The notes beneath the pieces were generated by a model. That model was not told the DNA's origin, did no database searches, and saw only the letters and a list, made by a program, of their open reading frames with translations. Made by a program: the position numbers and the translations under genes. Source: Timonella sp031979385 (lineage in GTDB: Bacteria > Actinomycetota > Actinomycetes > Actinomycetales > Cellulomonadaceae). Taken from it: a stretch of 5,223 bases of DNA. Of this stretch, positions 1-5,223 are shown piece by piece (position 1 is the first letter of the stretch; each line of letters opens with the position of its first letter). The stretch spans positions 1 to 5,223 of the forward strand of contig DALZEF010000045.1 in the NCBI GenBank assembly GCA_031979385.1. Direction: 5' to 3'.

Positions 1-2259
1 ATCGCAGGCCTACCCACTGAGCGCATCCAGCGTCGTGACAAGAAGGACAACTACTGGCACACCGGCCAGCCAGGCCCCGGCGGTCCGTGCTCCGAGATCT
101 ACATCGATCGTGGCCCAGAATATGGCAAGGAGGGCGGACCTGTCGCAGACGAGGACCGTTACCTCGAGATCTGGAACCTCGTGTTCATGCAGTACCAGCT
201 CACGAACGTGACCGCCAAGGACAAGTTCGACATCGTCGGCCCGCTCAAGCAGCACAACATCGACACTGGTCTTGGCCTGGAGCGTGTTGCACTGCTCAAG
301 CAGGGCGTTGACAACATGTACGAGATCGATCAGGTGTATCCGGTCATCGAGACTGCTGAGAAGTTGTCGGGTAAGACCTATGGCTCCAATGGCGACGATG
401 ACGTGCGTTTCCGTGTCGTGGCTGACCACGTGCGTTCCTCGCTCATGCTGATCGGTGACGGAGTGCGACCATCGAACGAGGGCCGCGGCTACGTGTTGCG
501 CCGTCTGATGCGTCGCGTGATCCGTGCGATGCGGCTGCTTGGTGTGACTGAGCCTGTGTTCCCGGCACTGATCGAAACCTCCAAGAACGTCATGTCCGAG
601 TCCTACCCTTACCTTGAGGAGAACTGGGCAAACATTCTCCAGGTTGCGAAGGCTGAAGAAGAGACCTTCCGCCGCACTCTCAACGCTGGTCTCGCGATCT
701 TGGATTCTGCTGTCACCGAAGCTAAGTCCTCTTCGGCTCCGAAACTGACTGGCGAGCAGGCATTCCAGCTCCACGACACCTATGGGTTCCCGATCGACCT
801 GACCCTTGAGGTTGCGGCTGAGCAGGGCGTGGCTGTTGACGAGAAGGCGTTCCGTTCCCTCATGCAGGAGCAGCGGGATCGCGCACGAGCTGATGCCCTG
901 GCCAAGAAGCAGGGCCACGGCGACATTTCGGTGTACCAGGATGTTGTGTCCGCGCTCAGTGCTCCGGTTGAGTTCCTGGGTTACACGGACGCGAAGGCTC
1001 CAGCCAAGGTTGAGGCAATGCTCGTTGATGGGCGTTCCGCAACCCAGGTAACGGCTCCAGCCGATGTGGAACTGATCTTGGACCGCACGCCGTTCTATGC
1101 GGAGAAGGGTGGCCAGCTCGCTGACCACGGAACCGTGTTCTCCGATGGTGGTGCAACGTTTGAGGTTGACGACGTGCAATCACCGGTCAAGGGTTTGTCG
1201 GTGCATCGTGGCCGTCTCATCGAGGGTGCTTTGAGTGTTGGCGAGTCGGTGGTTGCGGAGATCGATGTTGTTCGTCGTCGTCAGATTTCGCAGGCTCACT
1301 CGGCAACCCACATGATTCACAAGGCCCTTCAGGAGACCTTGGGCGACGATTCGACTCAGGCTGGTTCGGAGAACTCGCCAAACCGTATCCGGTTTGACTT
1401 CCGTCAGAACCAGGCCGTTCCGACCTCGGCACTGTCCGAGATTGAGGGCCGCGTGAACGACCAGTTGCGTGAGAACTTCGAGGTCACGGACATCACTACG
1501 TCTCTCGATGAGGCTCGCGCCATGGGTGCGATGGCTTTGTTCGGTGAGAAGTATGGTGAGCGGGTTCGCGTGGTCTCGATCGGTGATGACTGGTCGCGCG
1601 AGTTGTGCGCGGGTACGCATGTGAAGCAGACCGGTGACATCGGTATTGTGACGATTCTTGGTGAATCGTCAATCGGTTCCGGCGTCCGCCGCGTTGACGC
1701 TCTTGTGGGTGCTGGCGCATACGGCTACAACGCGAAGGAACGCGCGCTGGTCTCGCAGCTTTCAGGCTTGTTGAACGTGCGTTCGGAGGAACTGCCGGAT
1801 CGTGTTGGCTCGCTTGTGGCCAAGCTCAAGGAGTCGGAGAAGGAGTTGGCTAATCTGCGTCAGGCGCAGATTATGGCGTCGGCTGGCAAGCTTGCCGACG
1901 ATGCCCTCCGTGTCGGTTCGGCTCGCGTGATCGCGCATGATTTGGGGGAAGTTGCTGACCCTAACGCGCTGCGTACGCTGGCAACGGATCTGCGTAACCG
2001 TTTGGGTGAGGGCGAGGCTTCGGTGGTTGCTGTTGCTGGAACGCTCAAGGAACGTCCGCAGGTTGTCATTGTGACCAACCAGGCTGCGCGTGACCTTGGC
2101 GTGAAGGCTGGTGCTTTGGCCAAGACCGCCTCGGGTATTCTCGGCGGTGGCGGCGGCGGTAAGGATGACATGGCCCAAGGTGGCGGTCAGAATGCTGCAG
2201 CATTGCCGCAGGCACTTGAAGGAATCGTGAGCGCTGTTCGTGAGGTTGCCGGAGCGTGA
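1..2259 (+). CDS. alaS: Alanyl-tRNA synthetase, 5'-truncated by the window edge
   Basis: Class II aminoacyl-tRNA synthetase that attaches alanine to tRNA-Ala in the cytoplasm and hydrolyses mischarged Ser/Gly-tRNA. The frame is open from base 1, so the true start lies upstream; 752 codons are present and roughly 130-150 residues are probably missing, judging by the usual actinobacterial length near 890. Seen in order: catalytic-core segments GPGGPCSEIYID (nt 79-114) and the motif 3-like GLGLERV (nt 268-288); the editing domain with HSATH (nt 1297-1311) and CAGTH (nt 1606-1620), which supply the zinc-binding His/Cys set; a charged helical linker (LVAKLKESEKELANLRQAQ); and a C-terminal C-Ala domain with a glycine run GGGGGGKDDM ending in a G-rich tail. 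No key motif is missing and there is no frameshift. Its stop overlaps the ruvX start. Synonymous codon choice shifts along the gene (see findings). Identification is very secure. Confidence 0.98.
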   Translation: MAGLPTERIQRRDKKDNYWHTGQPGPGGPCSEIYIDRGPEYGKEGGPVADEDRYLEIWNLVFMQYQLTNVTAKDKFDIVGPLKQHNIDTGLGLERVALLKQGVDNMYEIDQVYPVIETAEKLSGKTYGSNGDDDVRFRVVADHVRSSLMLIGDGVRPSNEGRGYVLRRLMRRVIRAMRLLGVTEPVFPALIETSKNVMSESYPYLEENWANILQVAKAEEETFRRTLNAGLAILDSAVTEAKSSSAPKLTGEQAFQLHDTYGFPIDLTLEVAAEQGVAVDEKAFRSLMQEQRDRARADALAKKQGHGDISVYQDVVSALSAPVEFLGYTDAKAPAKVEAMLVDGRSATQVTAPADVELILDRTPFYAEKGGQLADHGTVFSDGGATFEVDDVQSPVKGLSVHRGRLIEGALSVGESVVAEIDVVRRRQISQAHSATHMIHKALQETLGDDSTQAGSENSPNRIRFDFRQNQAVPTSALSEIEGRVNDQLRENFEVTDITTSLDEARAMGAMALFGEKYGERVRVVSIGDDWSRELCAGTHVKQTGDIGIVTILGESSIGSGVRRVDALVGAGAYGYNAKERALVSQLSGLLNVRSEELPDRVGSLVAKLKESEKELANLRQAQIMASAGKLADDALRVGSARVIAHDLGEVADPNALRTLATDLRNRLGEGEASVVAVAGTLKERPQVVIVTNQAARDLGVKAGALAKTASGILGGGGGGKDDMAQGGGQNAAALPQALEGIVSAVREVAGA

Positions 2260-2804
2260 CCTTCGAGCAGAGTATTGCAGGCGAGCCCCGACGCATTGAG
2301 CGCGGGGCTCGCCTCGCTATTGATGTGGGTCTGGCTCGGGTAGGTGTAGCGGCAAGCGACCCGGATGGGATTCTGGCGTCGCCTGTGGCCACATTGAACC
2401 GGGACAAGTCGGTTGGATACGCAATTGGCGGCAGAATTCCGTCGGTGTTGCCCAAGGACATCCGGGAACTCGTCGATATTGTTGAGGACCGATTCATCAA
2501 GATCGTCTACATCGGTCTGCCACAGCAACTGTCGGGGGCGAAGGGGCAGTCAGTCGATATGGCGTTGACCTACGCTCACCTGTTGCAGCAGGCCGCTCCT
2601 GAGGTAGAGATCTGGATGATTGATGAGCGGATGACCACGGTGACCGCTCACCAGACGTTGCATGCCGCAGGCAAGAAGGCGAAGAGCCATCGCGCAGTCG
2701 TGGACCAGGTTGCGGCGGTGGTGATGCTGGAGACTGCGCTCGAGACGGAGAAACGCCAAGGCGTTCGTGCAGGCAAGCCGCTTGCGGACTTGATCGCCCT
2801 CTGA
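2256..2804 (+). CDS. ruvX: YqgF/RuvX-family RNase H-fold nuclease (pre-16S rRNA processing)
   Basis: 182-residue RNase H-fold protein of the YqgF family. Members mature the 5' end of 16S rRNA in E. coli and were earlier called putative Holliday junction resolvases; which role applies here is inferred from the family. Visible motifs: RLAIDVGLARVGVAASD (residues 19-35, first acidic residue D23), YIGLPQQLSGAKG (85-97), IDERMTTVTA (122-131, E124) and VDQVAAVVMLE (149-159, D150). D23, E124 and D150 match the expected acidic catalytic set. The only start that keeps the first strand is GTG at 2256, which overlaps the alaS stop as GTGA; TGAGG at 2241-2245 may serve as its ribosome-binding site. Residues about 48-66, between the first motif region and the YIGLP strand, look longer than in compact homologues. 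A strong hairpin lies in codons 9-20. The gene is probably expressed with alaS. Confidence 0.95.
   Translation: MTFEQSIAGEPRRIERGARLAIDVGLARVGVAASDPDGILASPVATLNRDKSVGYAIGGRIPSVLPKDIRELVDIVEDRFIKIVYIGLPQQLSGAKGQSVDMALTYAHLLQQAAPEVEIWMIDERMTTVTAHQTLHAAGKKAKSHRAVVDQVAAVVMLETALETEKRQGVRAGKPLADLIAL
2280..2313 (+). other. Strong GC-rich hairpin inside the 5' end of ruvX
   Basis: GGCGAGCCCCG (2280-2290) is the exact reverse complement of CGGGGCTCGCC (2303-2313), giving 11 perfect pairs. A further three pairs, CGC 2292-2294 with GCG 2300-2302, are possible after one bulged A, leaving a 5-nt loop. It starts 20 nt after the alaS stop and lies in codons 9-20 of ruvX. It has the stem strength of an intrinsic terminator, but no T-tract follows. 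It could attenuate transcription or slow ribosomes between alaS and ruvX; the effect is inference. Confidence 0.6.
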
Positions 2805-2805
2805 G

Positions 2806-2876
2806 TCGATGTGTGGGTTTCCTCGCCGATGTGTGCCTGTCTGCTGCCCGCAATGACGAGGAAACCCGCACATCGA
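2806..2876. repeat. 20-bp inverted repeat downstream of ruvX (possible terminator or dispersed palindrome)
   Basis: Arm 2806-2825 (core GATGTGTGGGTTTCCTCG) pairs with arm 2857-2876 (core CGAGGAAACCCGCACATC) over 20 positions, with a single T.G wobble at 2814/2868 and a 31-nt loop. The left arm begins two bases after the ruvX stop codon. The loop repeats CGATGTGTG (2827-2835), also present in the left arm (2807-2815). With no T-tract after the right arm this is not a classic intrinsic terminator. It could still end or protect the alaS-ruvX transcript, or be a copy of a dispersed palindromic repeat. The structure is seen directly; the function is not. Confidence 0.7.
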
Positions 2877-2888
2877 TCAGTGCGGGTT
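2862..2888. repeat. 9-bp hairpin overlapping the right arm of the larger inverted repeat
   Basis: AACCCGCAC (2862-2870) and GTGCGGGTT (2880-2888) are perfect reverse complements around a 9-nt loop, CATCGATCA. The left half lies inside the right arm of the 20-bp inverted repeat, so the two stems cannot form together. CCCGCA at 2847-2852 could also pair with TGCGGG 2881-2886. Mutually exclusive pairing is seen in attenuators, but nothing downstream shows that it operates here. Confidence 0.55.
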
Positions 2889-3002
2889 GTGGCATCCCTA
2901 GCACCTTAGTGAGTATGGGGAGTCAGTGCGATCTGGGAACGCCCTAGTGCCTCTAGGAACAAGAATTTTTCGGGGAGATCGCGACACCCGGCATGATCAC
3001 GA

Positions 3003-3031
3003 TTTTGTTTCGGTTTCAGAGCGGGTAGAAT
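3003..3031 (+). promoter_or_regulatory. Candidate sigma-70-type promoter for mltG-aroE
   Basis: TAGAAT at 3026-3031 matches five of six bases of the TATAAT -10 consensus. The -35 candidates are TTTTGT at 3003-3008 (17-nt spacer) and TTGTTT at 3005-3010 (15-nt spacer); neither is a perfect TTGACA match. The sequence is locally A/T-rich compared with its surroundings. Transcription would begin near 3038, giving a leader of about 130 nt before mltG. This is a consensus match by eye. Confidence 0.45.
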
Positions 3032-3065
3032 TTTGCGCTTAGGTGGAACAACCACGAGTTTTCAC

Positions 3066-3097
3066 TCTCTCGGAGGTTCCCGTCATTCCCTGAGAGA
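3066..3097 (+). promoter_or_regulatory. Hairpin in the mltG leader enclosing a GGAGG sequence
   Basis: TCTCTC (3066-3071) pairs with GAGAGA (3092-3097). The stem continues with G3072.T3091, G3073-C3090, a bulged A, then two G-C pairs, around an 11-nt loop. The stem holds GGAGG (3072-3076), a perfect Shine-Dalgarno-like sequence, but no good start codon follows it closely. A second small hairpin, CTGGT/ACCAG (3117-3121 with 3129-3133), lies downstream. I do not recognise a known riboswitch family. Confidence 0.35.
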
Positions 3098-3104
3098 CGA
3101 CTAC

Positions 3105-3173
3105 ATGTGCGGCAACCTGGTCAAAAGAACCAGTGAGTCGCGCATCGAAAAGAACCGAAGGATTTTCCAGTGA
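3105..3173 (+). CDS. Candidate 22-codon upstream ORF coupled to mltG
   Basis: ATG at 3105 opens a 22-codon frame encoding a basic peptide that begins MCGNLVKRTS and ends NRRIFQ. Its TGA at 3171-3173 overlaps the GTG start of mltG (3170-3172) as GTGA, the same overlap geometry as alaS-ruvX. A weak purine-rich stretch, GAGAG (3092-3096), lies 8 nt upstream of the ATG but is paired in the leader hairpin. The peptide resembles nothing I know. It may be a leader peptide that couples translation into mltG, or a chance frame; mltG also has its own good ribosome-binding site, so coupling is not required. Confidence 0.25.
   Translation: MCGNLVKRTSESRIEKNRRIFQ
3157..3162 (+). promoter_or_regulatory. 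Ribosome-binding site of mltG
   Basis: GAAGGA lies 7 nt upstream of the GTG at 3170 and fits the Shine-Dalgarno consensus and spacing. It supports this GTG rather than the next in-frame start, ATG 3188 (residue 7), as the true start. Confidence 0.75.
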
Positions 3174-4366
3174 GCGATCTGTTCGATATGCAGAGGCCAC
3201 ACGAGCGTGACGAACACCGTCTGTCTCGTATGGACCGCCGAGAACTGGCAGCACGCAAGAAGCGGGCGGCCAAACGGCGGCGTGCGTCGATGATTGCAAC
3301 GTTGATTGCGGTGCTTGTGATCGGGGCCGGCGTTGTGCTGGCGTGGAACACGGGTTCGAAGTTCCTTGCTAATCTTTCGCCGTTCAGTTCGGGGACGCAG
3401 GAACCTGAAGGTGGCATCGATTTTGTAGGTACCGGTACGGAAGCTGTTGAAGTGACCGTTAATCAGGGCGATGGGGGCGGCGTTATTGCCCAGACTCTGG
3501 TGGCGCAGGGCGTTATTAAGACGACTCAGGCGTTCACGAATGCGGCGATCGCCAATCCTGACTCGTCACGTATTCAACCGGGCACTTACCGTCTGTACAA
3601 GGAGATCCCAGCGTCCGAGGCAATTGAGATGCTGTTGGACCTGGACAACATCGTGGGTAACCGCATCCAGGTGATCCCGGGGTCCACAGTTGACCGGATC
3701 CGTCAGGACATCAAGAAGGTCACGGGCTTCACGGATGAGCAGCTTGACGAGGCGATGTCGGATACGGAGGCGCGTGGCCTGCCGGACGTTGCGGAGGGCG
3801 AATATGAGGGGTGGCTCGCTGACGGCGACTATCGTTTTGGTCCGGAGGTAACCGCGGAGGAGATCATCACCGAGATGGTCAGTCGCACGGTCAGTCGCGT
3901 GAACAAGCTGGAGATTCCTGAGGACCAGTGGCAAGAGAAATTGATTGTTGCTTCGATTATTCAGTCTGAGGGCAAGGAAGATCACTTCGCGGATATTGCT
4001 TCGGTGATTTACAACCGTTTGGATCAGGGTTGGCGGTTGGAGATGGACTCGACAATCCACTACAAGTTCGGTGGAACGTCGGATGCCACAACCACGAGTG
4101 AACAGCGGGCTGATGACAATCCTTGGAACACATACAAGTTTGCGGGTCTGCCTAAAACCCCGATTGCTAGCCCGAGCAACGCGGCGTTGACGGCCGCTGT
4201 AGAGCCCAACAAGACGGACTACATGTTCTTTGTTGCGGTGAATCCAGTCACGGGTGAGACAAAGTTCTCGGAGACGCTCGACCAGCACGAGGAGTACAGG
4301 AAAGAATTCCAGGAGTGGGTCAGGGAGCAGCGTGCAAACGAAGAGGCTGAAACCTCCGATGGCTGA
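3170..4366 (+). CDS. mltG: Endolytic murein transglycosylase MltG (YceG family)
   Basis: 398-residue membrane-anchored lytic transglycosylase that cleaves nascent glycan strands in peptidoglycan and is thought to set where chain elongation ends. Layout: a basic cytoplasmic tail (1-40, rich in R/K); one membrane segment at about 41-59 (IATLIAVLVIGAGVVLAW), giving an N-in topology; a low-complexity linker; a LysM-like part (about 92-160: VEVTVNQGDG, GTYRLYKEIPASEAIEMLL); then the YceG catalytic domain to about 380. The catalytic motif is ASIIQSEG (261-268), with E267 matching the glutamate of E. coli MltG (E218); IASVIYNRL (276-284), NPWNTY (317-322) and AGLPKTPI (325-332) are also present. The usual EGWLFP-type stretch reads EGWLADGDY (213-221). 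Length is normal for actinobacteria. It overlaps aroE by 8 nt, so the two are probably co-transcribed from the promoter near 3003-3031. Confidence 0.96.
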   Translation: MSDLFDMQRPHERDEHRLSRMDRRELAARKKRAAKRRRASMIATLIAVLVIGAGVVLAWNTGSKFLANLSPFSSGTQEPEGGIDFVGTGTEAVEVTVNQGDGGGVIAQTLVAQGVIKTTQAFTNAAIANPDSSRIQPGTYRLYKEIPASEAIEMLLDLDNIVGNRIQVIPGSTVDRIRQDIKKVTGFTDEQLDEAMSDTEARGLPDVAEGEYEGWLADGDYRFGPEVTAEEIITEMVSRTVSRVNKLEIPEDQWQEKLIVASIIQSEGKEDHFADIASVIYNRLDQGWRLEMDSTIHYKFGGTSDATTTSEQRADDNPWNTYKFAGLPKTPIASPSNAALTAAVEPNKTDYMFFVAVNPVTGETKFSETLDQHEEYRKEFQEWVREQRANEEAETSDG

Positions 4367-5223
4367 TCGTGTGATGCGGGCTGCGGTGTTGGGGCAGCCG
4401 ATTGCACATTCGCTTTCTCCGATTCTGCACAATGCGGCGTACGAGGCACTTGGGCTGGCTGACTGGGAGTACGGTCGTTTTGAGGTCGGTGAAGAAGACC
4501 TAGCGGGCTTCTTGAACGGGCTTGGCGACGAGTGGGCCGGGTTGAGTTTGACAATGCCCCTCAAGCAGGTGGTGCTGGGGCTGCTCGACCACGTTGAGCC
4601 ATTGGCTGGTGTGACCGGGTCGGTGAACACTGTCGTGTTCACCGGTAAGGGTCCGGCGCGCATGGCTGTCGGCACGAACACTGACGTGTATGGAATCGTT
4701 ACTGCGTTGCGTGAGACAACACCGGGCGCAACCGGCTCGTCGGCAACGGCGCGCCTGACTGGCGTGAAGACTGCCGCGACCGCTGAAGTGGGTTCTGGGG
4801 CGGGCGCAACCGGCTCGTCGGCAACGGTGCGCCTGACTGGCGTGAAGACTGCCGCGATTATTGGGGCGGGCGCAACCGGCTCGTCGGCAATGGCAGCGTT
4901 AGCGGAACTCGGTTGCCCGACCCCCGTCGTGTTTGTGCGTAACCTTGGGCGTACGGCGACGCTGCGCCAGGCGGCGCAGCGGATGGGGGTCAACCCAACG
5001 TTCGAACTGATCACCAAGGCGACACAGCAGTTGCCGCATTTTGACGCTGTTGTATCCACGCTCCCGCCGCACGCAGCGGATGGTCTCGCGCAGGAACTAC
5101 GCGATCAGGGTGTTAGGCCGCGTGGTGTACTGCTTGATGTGGCCTACGATCCTGCGCCGACTGCTCTGATTAGTGCTTGGCGTGACCTGTCAGGCAGGAA
5201 CGAGCAAGCGGTGACGGGGGAGC
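4359..5223 (+). CDS. aroE: Shikimate dehydrogenase AroE, 3'-truncated, with an internal repeat insertion
   Basis: NADP-dependent reduction of 3-dehydroshikimate to shikimate, in the pathway to chorismate and aromatic amino acids. The frame runs 288 codons to the window edge without a stop. The substrate-binding domain shows IAHSLSPILHN (15-25), LSLTMPLK (62-69, K69 the expected catalytic lysine), SVNTVV (88-93) and GTNTDVYG (105-112, D109 the partner aspartate). The Rossmann domain shows AAIIGAGATGSSAMAALAEL (165-184) and VRNLGRTATL, then VVSTLPPHA and LLDVAYDPAPTAL. The C-terminal GxxMLVxQ helix falls outside. GATGSSA occurs three times (123, 149, 171), so about 48 extra residues precede the first strand of the NADP domain. 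The last copy has a normal hydrophobic strand and glycine loop, so activity is plausible. ATG 4359 overlaps the mltG stop; GAAGAGG at 4340-4346 is a rather distant ribosome-binding site. ATG 4374 is an alternative. Confidence 0.95.
   Translation, partial: MADRVMRAAVLGQPIAHSLSPILHNAAYEALGLADWEYGRFEVGEEDLAGFLNGLGDEWAGLSLTMPLKQVVLGLLDHVEPLAGVTGSVNTVVFTGKGPARMAVGTNTDVYGIVTALRETTPGATGSSATARLTGVKTAATAEVGSGAGATGSSATVRLTGVKTAAIIGAGATGSSAMAALAELGCPTPVVFVRNLGRTATLRQAAQRMGVNPTFELITKATQQLPHFDAVVSTLPPHAADGLAQELRDQGVRPRGVLLDVAYDPAPTALISAWRDLSGRNEQAVTGE
4621..4644 (+). other. Perfect 10-bp hairpin within aroE
   Basis: CGGTGAACAC (4621-4630) and GTGTTCACCG (4635-4644) are exact reverse complements separated by a 4-nt loop, TGTC. 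Two more wobble pairs are possible outside. It encodes the conserved SVNTVVFTG region, so part of the sequence is fixed by the protein. No function is evident. Confidence 0.5.
4723..4890 (+). repeat. In-frame direct repeats in aroE (two full units and one partial)
   Basis: Unit A (4723-4779) and unit B (4801-4857) are each 57 nt and match at 56 positions; the only difference is C4750 against T4828. They begin CGGGCGCAACCGGCTCGTCG and end AAGACTGCCGCGA. A partial unit C (4867-4890) repeats the first 24 nt. B and C share 29 nt when the upstream TGGGG is included (4796-4824 and 4862-4890). The spacings are 78 nt (A to B) and 66 nt (B to C), both multiples of three, so the frame is kept. The repeats encode GATGSSAT-A/V-RLTGVKTAA, ending in the genuine GAGATGSSA loop. 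The near identity points to a recent duplication that may vary between strains. Confidence 0.93.

Larger units (their letters stand above)
2805..3169. other. Intergenic region between ruvX and mltG
   Basis: This 365-base gap separates the alaS-ruvX pair from mltG-aroE. Its first 84 bases hold the overlapping inverted repeats. Positions 2889-3000 contain nothing I can identify beyond very short frames, such as an 11-codon ATG frame at 2993-3028 with no well-placed ribosome-binding site. From about 3005 onward there is a promoter-like sequence, then a leader with hairpins and an upstream reading frame. No tRNA or recognised riboswitch was seen. The arrangement suggests that mltG-aroE has its own promoter. 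Confidence 0.7.

Noticed and set aside
10..1179. Antisense open frame of 389 codons opposite alaS
   Set aside because: Long antisense frames are expected opposite G+C-rich coding sequence; the + strand frame has unmistakable AlaRS motifs and this one has none.
2993..3028. 11-codon ATG frame upstream of mltG
   Set aside because: It overlaps the promoter-like sequence, and its nearest purine-rich stretch (GGGGAG, 2972-2977) is about 15 nt away, which is too far.
3041..3080. Possible T-box-like sequence AGGTGGAAC in the mltG leader
   Set aside because: The usual core AGGGTGGNACCGCG is not matched well, no stem I specifier or antiterminator could be laid out, and mltG is not a typical T-box target.
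3043..3093. 16-codon GTG frame in the mltG leader (starts MEQPRVFTLS)
   Set aside because: It starts only a few bases after the predicted transcription start and has no ribosome-binding site; it cannot be told from chance. It would matter only if leaderless translation were shown.
3877..3898. Short direct repeat GGTCAGTCGC in mltG (VSRTVSRV)
   Set aside because: A 10-nt repeat 12 nt apart that encodes a helical stretch of a normal MltG domain; too short to be meaningful.
3566..5059. Antisense open frame of 497 codons across mltG and aroE, with a repetitive ADEPVAPAP-like region
   Set aside because: It lies opposite two clearly identified genes, and its repeats are only the reverse-strand reading of the aroE direct repeats. 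No domain is recognisable and no promoter or ribosome-binding site was noted.

Overview
The window is an ordinary chromosomal segment of an actinobacterium (Actinomycetota), with every gene on the + strand. It is fairly G+C-rich, uses GTG starts freely, and has the gene order alaS - ruvX - mltG - aroE that is common in that phylum. The MltG and AroE sequences also look actinobacterial, with motifs such as ASIIQSEG, GLSLTMPLK and GTNTDVYG. I cannot assign a genus from sequence alone; a moderate-G+C member of Actinomycetaceae or Micrococcales would fit.

Layout: positions 1-2259 hold most of alaS (alanyl-tRNA synthetase), whose 5' end lies outside the window. ruvX (2256-2804) overlaps the alaS stop by the four bases GTGA, so the two are almost certainly co-transcribed and translationally coupled. 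A 365-base gap (2805-3169) follows. It holds a 20-bp inverted repeat just after ruvX, an overlapping alternative hairpin, a plausible promoter (about 3005-3031), and a leader of roughly 130 nt with hairpins and a 22-codon upstream reading frame. That frame ends in a GTGA overlap with the mltG start. mltG (3170-4366) encodes a membrane-anchored endolytic murein transglycosylase. aroE (4359 to the window end) overlaps mltG by 8 bases, encodes shikimate dehydrogenase and is cut by the window edge.

The genes cover separate housekeeping jobs: tRNA charging, 16S rRNA maturation, peptidoglycan strand cleavage and aromatic amino-acid biosynthesis. Their linkage is conserved synteny rather than one pathway.

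No defence system, mobile gene, CRISPR array or RNA gene is visible. The most unusual feature is inside aroE. The glycine-rich NADP-binding segment GATGSSA occurs three times in frame (nt 4723-4890), two of the copies being 56/57 identical, so the Rossmann domain carries an apparent recent insertion of about 48 residues. Secondary points are the overlapping hairpins after ruvX, a very strong hairpin within the first codons of ruvX, and the mltG leader with its upstream frame.
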